Source: Psychrobacillus psychrodurans (GTDB lineage: Bacteria; Bacillota; Bacilli; Bacillales_A; Planococcaceae). From it: DNA of 64,000 bases. Positions within the stretch are counted from its first letter, which is position 1, and each line of letters begins with the position of its first letter. Shown in pieces: positions 8,176 to 16,933 of this stretch. Under the pieces are notes generated by a model, which was not told the origin of the DNA, did not search any database, and worked only from the letters and a program-made list of their open reading frames with translations. The stretch covers positions 1 through 64,000 of the forward strand of contig FOUN01000009.1 in assembly GCA_900114885.1 (NCBI GenBank). Direction: 5' to 3'. The translations under genes were made by a program, and so were the position numbers.

Positions 8176-9645
8176 TTATGACAATATCGGACTTAGTCTT
8201 AGTTTTGTCGCCTGCTCAAATGCATATGCTAGTTTAATTAATTTTCCTTCGCTAAATGCAGTACCTGCAAATGTGATGCCAAAAGGTCTTCCATTTTTCA
8301 TATATCCAGCAGGCAGAGCAATAGATGGGTATCCTGCTTTTGCACAAATTGTTGATCCTATATAAGACGGAAAAAGAATGGCGTCGAGGTCATATTTTTT
8401 CAAAGTAAGATCGATTCCCTGTTCCTGTGAATAATATATATCTTCCAATTTCGCTAATAAATATTCTGGACTTCTTAGTGTATTAGAGAGAGGTTCTCTT
8501 TGTTCTAATTTATTCTGTCCATATTTAAGTGCTTTATCTTTTATACCTTTATTGAATTCAATTAACTCAGTAATTGAGTGAACAGGTAGACTAGGTGGTA
8601 GCTGTGAAAGGAATTTATTTAAACTATGTTTCATCTCGTATAGAGTTACTCCCCACTTCCAATTTCTATGAAATGATGGAATATCAATATCTTTAAATAG
8701 TTCAGCTCCTTGGTCACGAATCGAATCTATAACATTATTAAATAATTCATCATCGTACTCATCTGAGTTAAGAAAATCACTAGTTGCGTTATTAAATACA
8801 CCTATCTTAGCTCCTCTAAGACCATTAGAGTCTAGATAAATAGAATAGTCCTGTTCGACTCTACCTTCACTTTTATATGTTGCAGAATCAAACCTATCCA
8901 CACCAGATAGAGCCGTAAGTAAAATCGTAGCATCCGTAACGGTCCTTGCAAATGGGCCTGCTGTGTCCTGAGAGTATGTAAAAGGAATAATTCCTCTTCG
9001 ACTAATTAAGCCAACTGTTGGTTTAATACCTACAACTGAGTTTTGAATTGCCGGACTAAGAATGGAAGCATCTGTCTCTGTACCAACGGATAAAATAGTG
9101 AAATTTGCAGCAACAGCGACTGCAGATCCAGAGCTAGAACCGCCAACAAAAAGGTCTGAATCTCCATAAGGATTTAATACCTGTCCACCTCTTGAACTGT
9201 AACCTGCCCACATTTTACTTGACATACCGTTAGCTAGCTCCGTCATATTAGTTTTACCTAAAATGACTGCTCCTGCTTCACGAAGCTTTTCAACAAGAAA
9301 TGCATCTTTGCTTGCAGTATAATTCTCTAATGCAAGAGTACCTGCACTCGTATGCATTGAGTCACATGTTTCAATATTATCTTTTAACAATATAGGAATT
9401 CCGTGCAATGGTCCTCGAATACCTTTTATTTTTCTTTCATGATCCATTGCTTCAGCTATGAAAATAGCATCTGGGTTTATCTCAAGTACTGAGTTTATGT
9501 TTGGTTCATCCTGGTCATACTTTGCGATTCTATATAGGTAATACATAACCAATTCTTTTGATGTTAGGTCCCCTTTTTCCATTGCATCTTGTATATCACT
9601 AATCGTTAATTCTTCTTTGCAAAACTTATTAAAAATAATAGTCAC
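8176..9645 (-). CDS. amidase signature family protein
   Basis: A 489-residue amidase-signature hydrolase. The catalytic triad is visible: Lys88 in ILLKDNIE, the cis-Ser at about 170 in GGSSSGSA, and the nucleophile Ser194 in TETDASILSPA, with the usual 24-residue spacing of the two serines. The glycine normally before the nucleophile is Ala here. These enzymes hydrolyse amides to acids and ammonia; the substrate (nicotinamide, aryl amide, peptide amide) cannot be told. The N-terminal segment (residues 10-40) matches the helical start of the GatA/amidase group, but no gatB or gatC is nearby, so a free-standing amidase is likely. A GGAGGAATTATT site precedes the ATG. Confidence 0.88.
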   Translation of the reverse strand: MTIIFNKFCKEELTISDIQDAMEKGDLTSKELVMYYLYRIAKYDQDEPNINSVLEINPDAIFIAEAMDHERKIKGIRGPLHGIPILLKDNIETCDSMHTSAGTLALENYTASKDAFLVEKLREAGAVILGKTNMTELANGMSSKMWAGYSSRGGQVLNPYGDSDLFVGGSSSGSAVAVAANFTILSVGTETDASILSPAIQNSVVGIKPTVGLISRRGIIPFTYSQDTAGPFARTVTDATILLTALSGVDRFDSATYKSEGRVEQDYSIYLDSNGLRGAKIGVFNNATSDFLNSDEYDDELFNNVIDSIRDQGAELFKDIDIPSFHRNWKWGVTLYEMKHSLNKFLSQLPPSLPVHSITELIEFNKGIKDKALKYGQNKLEQREPLSNTLRSPEYLLAKLEDIYYSQEQGIDLTLKKYDLDAILFPSYIGSTICAKAGYPSIALPAGYMKNGRPFGITFAGTAFSEGKLIKLAYAFEQATKLRLSPILS

Positions 9646-9724
9646 TAATAATTCCTCCTAAAAAAACTTGTGATAAAAAACGAAATATTTAGATATTAAA
9701 AAACATAATTATTCCTCAATTAAC

Positions 9725-9766
9725 ATGTTCTGTTAAAACATACTTACCAATATTTTAACAGAACAT
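9725..9766. promoter_or_regulatory. perfect 14-bp inverted repeat upstream of amidase gene
   Basis: Arms ATGTTCTGTTAAAA (9725-9738) and its exact complement (9753-9766) are separated by 14 nt. It sits about 80 bp upstream of the amidase start and is distinct from the terminator at 9779-9813. It could be an operator or a leader hairpin. The function is inferred only. Confidence 0.4.
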
Positions 9767-9778
9767 CTTGAATAACAT

Positions 9779-9813
9779 AAAAACTCATTCGCAATTAATG
9801 CAAATGAGTTTTA
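9779..9813 (-). terminator. terminator after UvrA-like/zinc protein operon
   Basis: AAAACTCATT pairs with AATGAGTTTT around a 13-nt loop, with a T-run on the minus strand. It lies 28 bp past the stop of the 200-residue zinc-finger gene. Confidence 0.7.
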
Positions 9814-9840
9814 TCACTAGCTATAGATTTTTGTCCCAAT

Positions 9841-10443
9841 TTAATTATTTTGCTCAAGGTATTGGTAAATTGCCATCATTTCCTTTTTGTTTAACTCGCG
9901 AATACGCTTGAAAATTAAAAGATCTGTAACAGATTTAAGACTTGTACTTCCATTAACAACATCACTAACTTTTCCGGTAAGCCAAGTCTTAACTGATACT
10001 CCTTCCACAATTTCCTCTAGTCCCTCAACATTGATACCAGTAGCATTACAACTTACACAAGGTATCGTTAATTTATGCACGCCGTCATGTAGATTATCTT
10101 CAGCTATGACTTTCTTTCCTTTACAGAATGGACATGGATGACTTTTCTTTATCTTATTAGTTTGGGTAACAAGTTTTTTGTATCCGAATGCTTCGTATAC
10201 ATAAGTTAGTTTTTTGTATTTTCCATTAGTGAAATACTTATCAATGATAGTTTCTCTAGTTTCATTAATATTGTCAAAATCACAGATGGTTACCTTATTA
10301 TTGTTACTAATAGATTCAATATTTTCCTTAATGCTGTTCCAGAATGGTAATACATTTTGTAGTACAATTTCATAACCAGCAAAGCTTGCAAGTTCTAATT
10401 CAAGCATTTTATACTTGTGTTTCTCTAGGCAACAGTGAGACAT
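9841..10443 (-). CDS. zinc-finger protein overlapping the UvrA-like gene
   Basis: A 200-residue protein with one four-cysteine zinc site: C104-x2-C107 (CPFCKG) and C129-x2-C132 (CVSCNATG), 21 residues apart. This resembles the zinc modules of UvrA and DnaJ. The rest is not recognised. Its first 35 bp overlap the end of the UvrA-like gene in another frame. An alternative ATG at 10407 lies one base after that gene's stop (TAA-A-ATG), and either start implies translational coupling. Because UvrA proteins carry such CxxC modules inside one chain, this ORF may be the detached C-terminal part of the neighbouring protein, or the two may be one gene split by a frameshift. No stand-alone function is known to me. 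Confidence 0.65.
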   Translation of the reverse strand: MSHCCLEKHKYKMLELELASFAGYEIVLQNVLPFWNSIKENIESISNNNKVTICDFDNINETRETIIDKYFTNGKYKKLTYVYEAFGYKKLVTQTNKIKKSHPCPFCKGKKVIAEDNLHDGVHKLTIPCVSCNATGINVEGLEEIVEGVSVKTWLTGKVSDVVNGSTSLKSVTDLLIFKRIRELNKKEMMAIYQYLEQNN

Positions 10444-13006
10444 CTTCTGTCAAAATCATTTCGCTTCCAACAATAGCTTTTAATTTTACTAGTTCAGGTA
10501 GTTCTCCTACTGTTTTTATAACTTTGTTAAGCGGTTGTTTAATAATCTCTCTAATGTCCACATCGCCAAATTTGAGCTGTTTATGATGTTTAAGTATAGA
10601 GCCTTTGCAGATAGGACAAGTAATCATTTCTTTAGATGCTTTCATATGCTCTTTTATAATCGATTTCGAAATGAACATATACATCCCAATTATGTTATTA
10701 AAGCCTTGCCATGTTCTTTGTGTCTTGCCTGCTTTATCATAAAATGACTTGTCCCAGTATCCGTACAAAAATGTATGCTTTTCTTCTTCCGACATGTCAT
10801 TATAACTTTTACTTATATCATGACCAAGTTCATTTTTTATCTCTCCAAATAAAAACTCTAATTTTGGGTATTGGTAGTATTTTAATACTTCCATTACATC
10901 AGGATGCAATTGGCCCTCCCAGAATGACACCGTTTTATCCTGAATAACCACATCAAAATCAAATTCTTCTATTACCCCGCGTCCTGAACAGCTCGGGCAA
11001 TGATTGTCTTGATAATAAAAATCGAAATTTCTCGTATCTTTATTGGTGGGATGTGATGCTACTATATGGTTGATCAGTCCCCCAATTTCATAAAGGAAAC
11101 TATATTGGCTATATAAATGACGTTCTAGATCAATGGCGATGACCGGTGCAATTTCATCAGATTCGTACTCACCGTATATCAAACGTGCCATTGAGGATAG
11201 GCTTTTTAATATTCCTCCCTTATAGACGTTTTCAGCATCTTTAAAATAAGCGATTTGATTTTCGTTTAAGTAGTTAATCCCAGTTTGTTGATGGACCTTA
11301 GAAGCAATGTGTAATGAATCAATGCTATCTTCATTGTTTTGCTTAAGATAGTATTTATCATGACTCTCAACAGCAAGATGTTCTACAGGTGAATGCTGTC
11401 TTTTGCCAAAATCCACGATAAAATCTGAGTTATCAAGCATGTACGAGTTATGTTCTATCATTATGATAGAAACAGACTCGTCACCAAGGATGATCCTAGC
11501 GCTATCAATGAATTGATTTAATATATTCTGTGATAATCCTTTTGAAGGCTCGTCAAATATGAAAAGCGTATGTGGGTTTCTAGTATTGGCAAACAGCTCA
11601 GAAACTAAATGAACACATTGAAATTCACCATTCGATAAGGACTGTGTTTTTCTTTCCAACGTCAAATAACCAAGACCAAGCTTGATCAATAAGCTCAATC
11701 TTTTATGAACGATATCTTCATTTGGCAGTTCATCAATAATATCTTCAATCGAGCGCAGAAAAATATCATCGATATCTTCACTATATTTTGTGAGTTTTCT
11801 TTTTATATCAAGAAAAGTCGCAACTGTTGACCGACTTGTAATTGATTGGTTTCGATTTTGCCCCACCATTACAAGTTTATCTTTTGGATATCGCTTTACA
11901 AAATCTTTGGCTATACATTCATTAACCAGTGTAGATTTACCACACCCTGACTCTCCCGTAAAAGTAACAATTCGATTTTGTGGAATTTGGATTTCAGCCA
12001 TTTGTATATTACGACTATATAGATCGTGAAAATGATAGAATTTTGTTGGCATTTCTTCATTTCGTTCACGAGTGATTGGCTCAGGACGCGGAGATTCTTG
12101 AACAATTTTTCCGCCGTATTTTCCACTCCCAGGTCCAAAGTACAACTGCTCATCGGTTGTGTCGAGCACTGTATCTGAGTGATCAATAAGCCAAATTTGA
12201 TTTTTATAACCCAATTGTTTAATCTGTTCTAAAATTTTCAATAGTGTTTGTTGGTCAAGCCCTACGGAGATTTCATCTATAATTATGACGGTATTTTCAC
12301 TTGCTGCCATAAATTCTGCTAAGTAAAGACGTGTTAATTCCCCGCCTGACAATGTGCCCATTATACGATTTAATGTCAAGTAACCAATGTTCATATTAAT
12401 AATATTCTTAAGAATATGTTGTTTCGCTTCACTAATTTGTAAATCTTTAGATAATGCAAGAATCGTTTCGATACTTAAGTTGTTAATGTCTGAAATATTG
12501 TGGGGTTGATCCAATAATACTATTCTTTTTTGAAGAATTTCTGGATTGTAGCGCATACCATCACACTTTTTACATACTATGTTTTTGGTAGTACCACGTC
12601 CTTTACATGCGGTACACCAGCCTAATTCATTATTAAATGAAAAAACTTCTGGAGATACATTAAATTGCTCAGCAAGAGTATCTCGAATCTCTTTAAACAC
12701 ACCAGTATGAGTGCCAATGGTAGAACGTGGATTGGATGAAATGGATGACTTTCCGAGAAAAAGGACCAAAGGCATTTCTTCCATCTTGATGGCACTAAAA
12801 TTGGTTTCCATAATAGTAGGGAATAAATACTGATATTCTGCCTTTGGTAATAATGAAACGAGACGTTTCTTGGATTCCTCCCCAATTGTTTGGCAAAAAG
12901 TTGTTTTACCAGAACCAGATAAACCAGCAATTCCTAATGATCTATCTACTGGTAGTAGTGAATTTAAGTTATTGATATTGTTTGCAATCAATTGTTTTAT
13001 TTTCAT
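10409..13006 (-). CDS. UvrA-like ABC ATPase with rearranged domain order
   Basis: An 865-residue UvrA paralogue. The first ATPase is complete: Walker A GLSGSGKT (28-35), the UvrA-type NPRSTIGTHTGVFKEIRD (92-109), zinc cysteines 131/134/145/148, signature LSGGELTRL (219-227), Walker B IIIDEISVGL. The second ATPase follows: Walker A GESGCGKST (351-359), signature LSNGEFQ (457-463, non-standard), Walker B LFIFDEPSKGL. After it, residues ~580-865 hold C670-x2-C673 (CPSCSGRG), an FLYGYWD insertion-domain-like part and C797-x2-C800. In genuine UvrA this zinc/insertion region lies between the first Walker A and first signature, so the order here looks permuted. Residues 85-300 resemble the second half of UvrA. 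Likely a DNA-binding or drug-protection UvrA relative rather than the housekeeping repair subunit. Confidence 0.8.
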   Translation of the reverse strand: MKIKQLIANNINNLNSLLPVDRSLGIAGLSGSGKTTFCQTIGEESKKRLVSLLPKAEYQYLFPTIMETNFSAIKMEEMPLVLFLGKSSISSNPRSTIGTHTGVFKEIRDTLAEQFNVSPEVFSFNNELGWCTACKGRGTTKNIVCKKCDGMRYNPEILQKRIVLLDQPHNISDINNLSIETILALSKDLQISEAKQHILKNIINMNIGYLTLNRIMGTLSGGELTRLYLAEFMAASENTVIIIDEISVGLDQQTLLKILEQIKQLGYKNQIWLIDHSDTVLDTTDEQLYFGPGSGKYGGKIVQESPRPEPITRERNEEMPTKFYHFHDLYSRNIQMAEIQIPQNRIVTFTGESGCGKSTLVNECIAKDFVKRYPKDKLVMVGQNRNQSITSRSTVATFLDIKRKLTKYSEDIDDIFLRSIEDIIDELPNEDIVHKRLSLLIKLGLGYLTLERKTQSLSNGEFQCVHLVSELFANTRNPHTLFIFDEPSKGLSQNILNQFIDSARIILGDESVSIIMIEHNSYMLDNSDFIVDFGKRQHSPVEHLAVESHDKYYLKQNNEDSIDSLHIASKVHQQTGINYLNENQIAYFKDAENVYKGGILKSLSSMARLIYGEYESDEIAPVIAIDLERHLYSQYSFLYEIGGLINHIVASHPTNKDTRNFDFYYQDNHCPSCSGRGVIEEFDFDVVIQDKTVSFWEGQLHPDVMEVLKYYQYPKLEFLFGEIKNELGHDISKSYNDMSEEEKHTFLYGYWDKSFYDKAGKTQRTWQGFNNIIGMYMFISKSIIKEHMKASKEMITCPICKGSILKHHKQLKFGDVDIREIIKQPLNKVIKTVGELPELVKLKAIVGSEMILTEDVSLLPRETQV

Positions 13007-13339
13007 ATTATGATATCCTATCCATTCTTTCTATTTAGTATTGTTACGTTAGTGGAGTTTGAAACTAAAGCGCTACTTGCCAGACATATTGACTATTCGA
13101 TAAAATTTGATTCATTATTCTGAAATTATTCTATAGCAAATTGTTTATATCAATTGTTCTAATAAGTATACCACTGATATTCGATATTTAATTCATTTAC
13201 TTTCTTTATAAAACCTCTAATTGCACCTTTTCTTTTAATTGTATTTAATAATGCTTATAATATTAATCCGCTCCCACTTTTACGTTGATCAGACAATGTT
13301 AAAAATAACTCAAATACTCTATTTTATATTTTTACTTAC

Positions 13340-13596
13340 TTGAATCAATTTCATAAAGAATATTATATAGTTAAATCCGAACAAGCTGATTTCCGGTCTA
13401 GGGGGACGCTTTCCGCGGGCACGGCTTCTATCTCCTCGTCACTACGTACCCTCGGGGCTTTCAGCTCGCGCTGTTCCCGGTGGAGTCGCCGCTACTACTC
13501 CAATCAACGGAGTCGCTTTAATAAAACGAATAATATATATCGATATTAAGTAAACATTCGTATTTTTAAATGAAACTAGTAATTATGTAATTGACT
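13340..13596 (+). repeat. long intergenic repeat R1 (~257 bp)
   Basis: The GC-rich core carries GGACGCTTTCCGCGGGCACG, then ATCTCCTCGTCACTACG, GGGGCTTTCAGCTCGCGC and ACTCCAATCAACGG. It matches R2 (20401-20664, opposite strand) nearly end to end, including A/T-rich flanks such as TTGAATCAATTTCATA and AGTAAACATTCGTATTTTTA. It matches R3 (45363-45573) mostly in the core. This is direct comparison within the window. Confidence 0.85.
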
Positions 13597-13642
13597 CACT
13601 CAATTTCAATTTAGCATGCAGATAAAATTCTCTTATAAACAT

Positions 13643-13688
13643 AAAAAGCCCAATTTCTCTATCCTACAAAGGAGAAATTGGACTTTTT
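13643..13688 (-). terminator. terminator of papain-like protein gene
   Basis: AAAAAGCCCAATTTCTC pairs with GAGAAATTGGACTTTTT around a short loop. It lies ~45 bp after the minus-strand stop at 13733. Confidence 0.7.
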
Positions 13689-13732
13689 ACTTTGATAAAG
13701 CATTTGAATATAATAACTCGTAGTTTTCTAAT

Positions 13733-14308
13733 TTAACTAGTGACTATTGGATAAGGCACATGTACTTTTTTGTTCTTAATACTATCTTTATAATCACTTA
13801 GTCTTCCTTCATAAATCAATTGAAAATTTGCGGAATGTGGCAAGTCATAAGGCTCCACCAGTGAAAGGTCTATTTCAAAACCAATGAATTGACTTTCCTT
13901 AAGAACTGATGCAACAAACTGGGAGCAGAAGAATGCATTCTTCCTATTTATTGGTTTATTAAACATTACACCAAATAATCCTATAAAATTATAGCGATAA
14001 TATTCCCTTTTGGCAGATATTTCTTGGATATATTGATACATCTTTTGATATTCATCATTCGTTATAGTTAAGGAATAGATGGCACAGTATGCTTGATTAA
14101 ATAATACAGAATGAATATCTTCTCTAACGAATCCTCCGATAAAAGGATTTTTAGCTGTTTTTCTACCAAAACTATATGTCTCGATCAATTCATCATCAAA
14201 AGTTATGGAAGCATGGTTATAGGGTTTTTTAGTATAGGTTTTAATTATCCTTGTTAAAATAGTACCTGTATCAGTTAAAAGGAGATAAACCGTTTTTTCT
14301 CTGATCAT
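13733..14308 (-). CDS. permuted papain-like (YiiX/NlpC-P60 relative) protein
   Basis: A 191-residue protein from the ATG chosen at 14308; a GTG nine bases upstream (14317) would give 194, and an AAAGGTG site fits the ATG better. Numbered from the GTG, the probable catalytic pair is His35 in YNHASITF and Cys131 in FFCSQFVASVL. The His precedes the Cys, which is the permuted arrangement of YiiX/YebB-type NlpC/P60 proteins, thought to be amidases or peptidases. There is no signal peptide, so the protein is likely cytoplasmic. It lies downstream of the XRE/DUF2975 pair on the same strand but is separated from it by ~45 bp. Family is probable; substrate unknown. Confidence 0.65.
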   Translation of the reverse strand: MIREKTVYLLLTDTGTILTRIIKTYTKKPYNHASITFDDELIETYSFGRKTAKNPFIGGFVREDIHSVLFNQAYCAIYSLTITNDEYQKMYQYIQEISAKREYYRYNFIGLFGVMFNKPINRKNAFFCSQFVASVLKESQFIGFEIDLSLVEPYDLPHSANFQLIYEGRLSDYKDSIKNKKVHVPYPIVTS

Positions 14309-14353
14309 AATCCACACCTTTAATCTCTTTAGATAATAATTTTAGCCACTGAA

Positions 14354-14575
14354 TTACTCCTGGTTATCTTCCTCATTTCTGTATTCTAACAGATCACCAG
14401 GTTGGCATTCTAAAGCCTTGCATATTGCCTCTAATGTGGATAATCGCAACGCTTTTGCCTTTCCATTTTTTAAGATTGAAAGATTGGCCATCGTTATTCC
14501 AACTCTTTCTGAAAGTTCCGTTACACTCATTTTTCGCTTAGCGAGCATCACGTCAATATTGATTATAATTGCCAT
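14354..14575 (-). CDS. XRE-family transcriptional regulator (YozG-like)
   Basis: A 73-residue Cro/CI helix-turn-helix protein starting at an ATG (14575) 5 nt after a GAGGTGA site; an in-frame GTG nine bases earlier is also open. The HTH covers about residues 11-60: MLAKRKMSVTELSERVGI, then MANLSILKNGKAKALRLSTLEAICKAL. It ends with the LECQPGDLLEY pattern typical of this small single-domain family. It follows the DUF2975 membrane protein gene by about 15 bp, the standard partnership in Firmicutes (YoaS/YozG-like in B. subtilis). The regulator probably controls the pair. Targets are unknown. Confidence 0.85.
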   Translation of the reverse strand: MAIIINIDVMLAKRKMSVTELSERVGITMANLSILKNGKAKALRLSTLEAICKALECQPGDLLEYRNEEDNQE

Positions 14576-14590
14576 ATTATTCACCTCAGC

Positions 14591-15082
14591 TCAGACTATT
14601 AAATCATTTTCTTCTTTTATATCTATAGCTTCTTTCAAAAGTCTTTGAAGAACAGCCGCAAATACAGCTATCACCAAGGAAGCAAAAATAGGGATCATTC
14701 CGACTATTATTAACCCAGGGGCATCATCTACTTCCGCCATGATAGCTACAAATGGTAGAGCAACTACATATAAGCCACTAATGATGATTGCATATGTTTT
14801 AATTTTCTTCAGAGCTCTGACTGATAACTCTGAGAAAGCTTGGTTCTTGTCAATAAAGCTTAAAAGTTTAAAAGATTGATATAAAGCTAAGTAAAATGGG
14901 ATTGCCGAAATGTACATTACCGTTAAAAGTCCGTATACGACATAAGCTAATGTTGATCCCTTCTCTATTGCTTCATGTGCTTCACCAGCTATTTGAGGCA
15001 ATAAAAAAATACACATAGCAAGAACGGGGATTCCCATAAGAATAACAGCTAACTTTAAGAAAATTGTTGATCCTCGTTTCAT
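14591..15082 (-). CDS. DUF2975 membrane protein (YoaS-like)
   Basis: A 163-residue protein with four membrane helices (about 8-28, 48-68, 95-115, 122-147) and the DUF2975 central sequence YQSFKLLSFIDKNQAFSELSVRALKKIK between helices two and three. It has a good GGAGG site 8 nt before the ATG. It is followed closely by the XRE gene, and this membrane protein plus XRE module is common. The membrane protein may sequester or tune the regulator, but that is inference. Biochemical function is not established. Confidence 0.8.
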   Translation of the reverse strand: MKRGSTIFLKLAVILMGIPVLAMCIFLLPQIAGEAHEAIEKGSTLAYVVYGLLTVMYISAIPFYLALYQSFKLLSFIDKNQAFSELSVRALKKIKTYAIIISGLYVVALPFVAIMAEVDDAPGLIIVGMIPIFASLVIAVFAAVLQRLLKEAIDIKEENDLIV

Positions 15083-15396
15083 AAAAAGTACCTCCTACAT
15101 TTAATATAATTTTATAATAACAAAAAATTTATCGTTTAACAATATATTATTATTGGTTTTCGTTATTTTTTTATTGCAGTTAACGTATGCAGAGGAATTG
15201 TGTAAATAAACATTATATAAAAGAACAAAAAACGCTTGAGGTTTTTTTTAGATGCCTCAAGCGTTTGTTTTTTTATATTATTTGCGTTATTCAATAAATC
15301 CAGAAATATTAAAAGTTAATGACAAAAGTATAGATTAACCCATTAAAGCCTATTCTATAAAGAAAGTAAACAAATGGAAGGAGACTAATATTTAGG
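15083..15396. other. divergent intergenic region with bidirectional terminator-like hairpin
   Basis: It separates the DUF2975 gene (leftward) from the ger operon (rightward). It contains a strong hairpin at 15230-15275 and otherwise only A/T-rich promoter-like DNA. Confidence 0.5.
15230..15275. terminator. orphan strong terminator-like hairpin
   Basis: Perfect 12-bp arms AAACGCTTGAGG (15230-15241) and its complement (15255-15266) are followed by TGTTTTTTT on the plus strand and a T-run on the minus strand. Both flanking genes point away from it, so it ends no annotated gene. Confidence 0.65.
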
Positions 15397-16917
15397 ATGA
15401 AATTTAAACTACCTTTCAATAAGAAGCAAACGCCAATAATAGTAGAAGAATCTATCGTAGATGGAAAAATGATTACTCCTTCAAAGGATGGTTTTATTCA
15501 GCAGATAAAAGATGCTACTAACAATCCATTTGATTTAATCATTAAATCAATTCCACCCAATATTACTATTATTTATATAGATAATTTAGTTAAAGACCAG
15601 ACCTTAAACGAGCATATCATATCCAATTTACAGAATAAACATAATGAAACACCGGAAACTATTAAAGGTGCTCTCTCCATACCTGAAGTTGATATATATG
15701 GTCAACTAGAGAAAACGATTGAATCAATTATTCATGGATCTGTCCTTATACATTTGGATGGTTACCCTCAAGCAGTAATAGCAAATATCACCACAAGAGA
15801 ATCTCGTAGTTTGGCAGCACCTGAAAATGAATCACAAGTAATAGGTGCTCAGGTAGGATTTAATGAAAGCCTTTCTACCAATATTTCCTTAATCCGTCGC
15901 TATATTGCGAGTTCTGACCTTTGTAATGAAAAATTTACAATTGGAAAGCGCACAAATACATCAGTTGCGTTATTGTACATGAATGGTATTGCTAACGATC
16001 AAATGATAAATTCGTTGAGGCAAAGAATCACAAGTCTCGAATTAGATGCATTAATCGACAGTGCTGTTCTATCAGAGATGATTGATGATAACTCATTGTC
16101 GGTTTTTCCACAAATGCTATTGACTGAAAGACCTGATAGGTTTTGCGACGGTCTGTTAAATGGCAAAATAGGTCTCATTGTGGACGGTAGCTCTATGGCT
16201 ATCATATGTCCTCAGTCTTTTGTTGAATTCTTTCAAAGTCAAGAGGATCAAAACCTGAGATGGCATATTGCTACTTTTGCTCGGTTATTAAGATTCACTG
16301 CCATTCTTTTATCAGTATTTTTGACACCGATATATGTAGGAGCACTGACTTTTCATTATGAAGTAATCCCGCAAGCCTTCCTGGTTCCACTTAGTGAATC
16401 GAGAGCATTAGTTCCATTTCCACCTGTGTTTGAAGCATTACTTCTTGAATTTATTATTGAATTACTTAGAGAAGCTGGAGCGAGATTACCAACAAAAATT
16501 GGACAAACTATTGGGATTGTTGGCGGTATCGTAATTGGGACAGCAGCTGTCCAAGCAGGAATTACAAGCAATATACTACTCATTTTTGTCGCTTTAAGCG
16601 CATTAGCATCATTTACAACTCCAAGTTATATGATGGGCAATGTTATCAGACTCATTCGTTTCCCAATAATTATACTAGCAGGGTTTTGGGGTTTTTATGG
16701 TATTATGCTTGCTTTTTGTTTTATACTCATTCATCTTTTGCGTCAATCTAGTATGGGTGCACCATATTTATCCCCTTTTTATCCGCCAAGGCTGAAAGAT
16801 ATGCGAAATAGTATTATAAGAATGCCTATACCGTTTACAGCCAAAAGACCGGCTCTTACAAGACCGACAAATGAAGAAAAATTTGATCCCAAACCTATAA
16901 AGCCTGAAAAAAGTTGA
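15397..16917 (+). CDS. spore germination receptor subunit A (GerA family)
   Basis: A 506-residue GerAA-type protein. It has a hydrophilic N-terminal half (about 1-290) with the family features IKSIPPNITIIYIDNLVKD, EKTIESIIHGSVLIHLDGY and ATFARLLRFTAILLSVF leading into the C-terminal membrane part (helices about 300-320, 370-395, 395-415 and 425-450). A basic, Pro-rich tail follows. It is the A subunit of a nutrient germinant receptor in the spore inner membrane. An AAGGAG site lies ~13 nt before the ATG, a little far. First gene of a three-gene operon with the B and C subunits. The germinant cannot be predicted. A sigma-G promoter is expected for the family but was not resolved. Confidence 0.92.
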   Translation: MKFKLPFNKKQTPIIVEESIVDGKMITPSKDGFIQQIKDATNNPFDLIIKSIPPNITIIYIDNLVKDQTLNEHIISNLQNKHNETPETIKGALSIPEVDIYGQLEKTIESIIHGSVLIHLDGYPQAVIANITTRESRSLAAPENESQVIGAQVGFNESLSTNISLIRRYIASSDLCNEKFTIGKRTNTSVALLYMNGIANDQMINSLRQRITSLELDALIDSAVLSEMIDDNSLSVFPQMLLTERPDRFCDGLLNGKIGLIVDGSSMAIICPQSFVEFFQSQEDQNLRWHIATFARLLRFTAILLSVFLTPIYVGALTFHYEVIPQAFLVPLSESRALVPFPPVFEALLLEFIIELLREAGARLPTKIGQTIGIVGGIVIGTAAVQAGITSNILLIFVALSALASFTTPSYMMGNVIRLIRFPIIILAGFWGFYGIMLAFCFILIHLLRQSSMGAPYLSPFYPPRLKDMRNSIIRMPIPFTAKRPALTRPTNEEKFDPKPIKPEKS

Positions 16918-16933
16918 ACTGTAGGTGAAATGA

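Larger units (their letters stand above)
13007..13732. other. gene-free stretch holding long repeat R1
   Basis: 13007-13339 is A/T-rich with no supported gene. 13340-13596 is the long intergenic repeat R1, and a terminator for the next minus-strand gene follows at 13643-13688. The 69-codon frame inside R1 is treated as chance. Confidence 0.6.

Noticed and set aside
13340-13549. 69-codon plus-strand ORF inside repeat R1
   Set aside because: It runs through the repeat core, and a related peptide (TLSAGTASISSSLR) is also encoded by R3 only because the DNA is repeated. There is no ribosome binding site.
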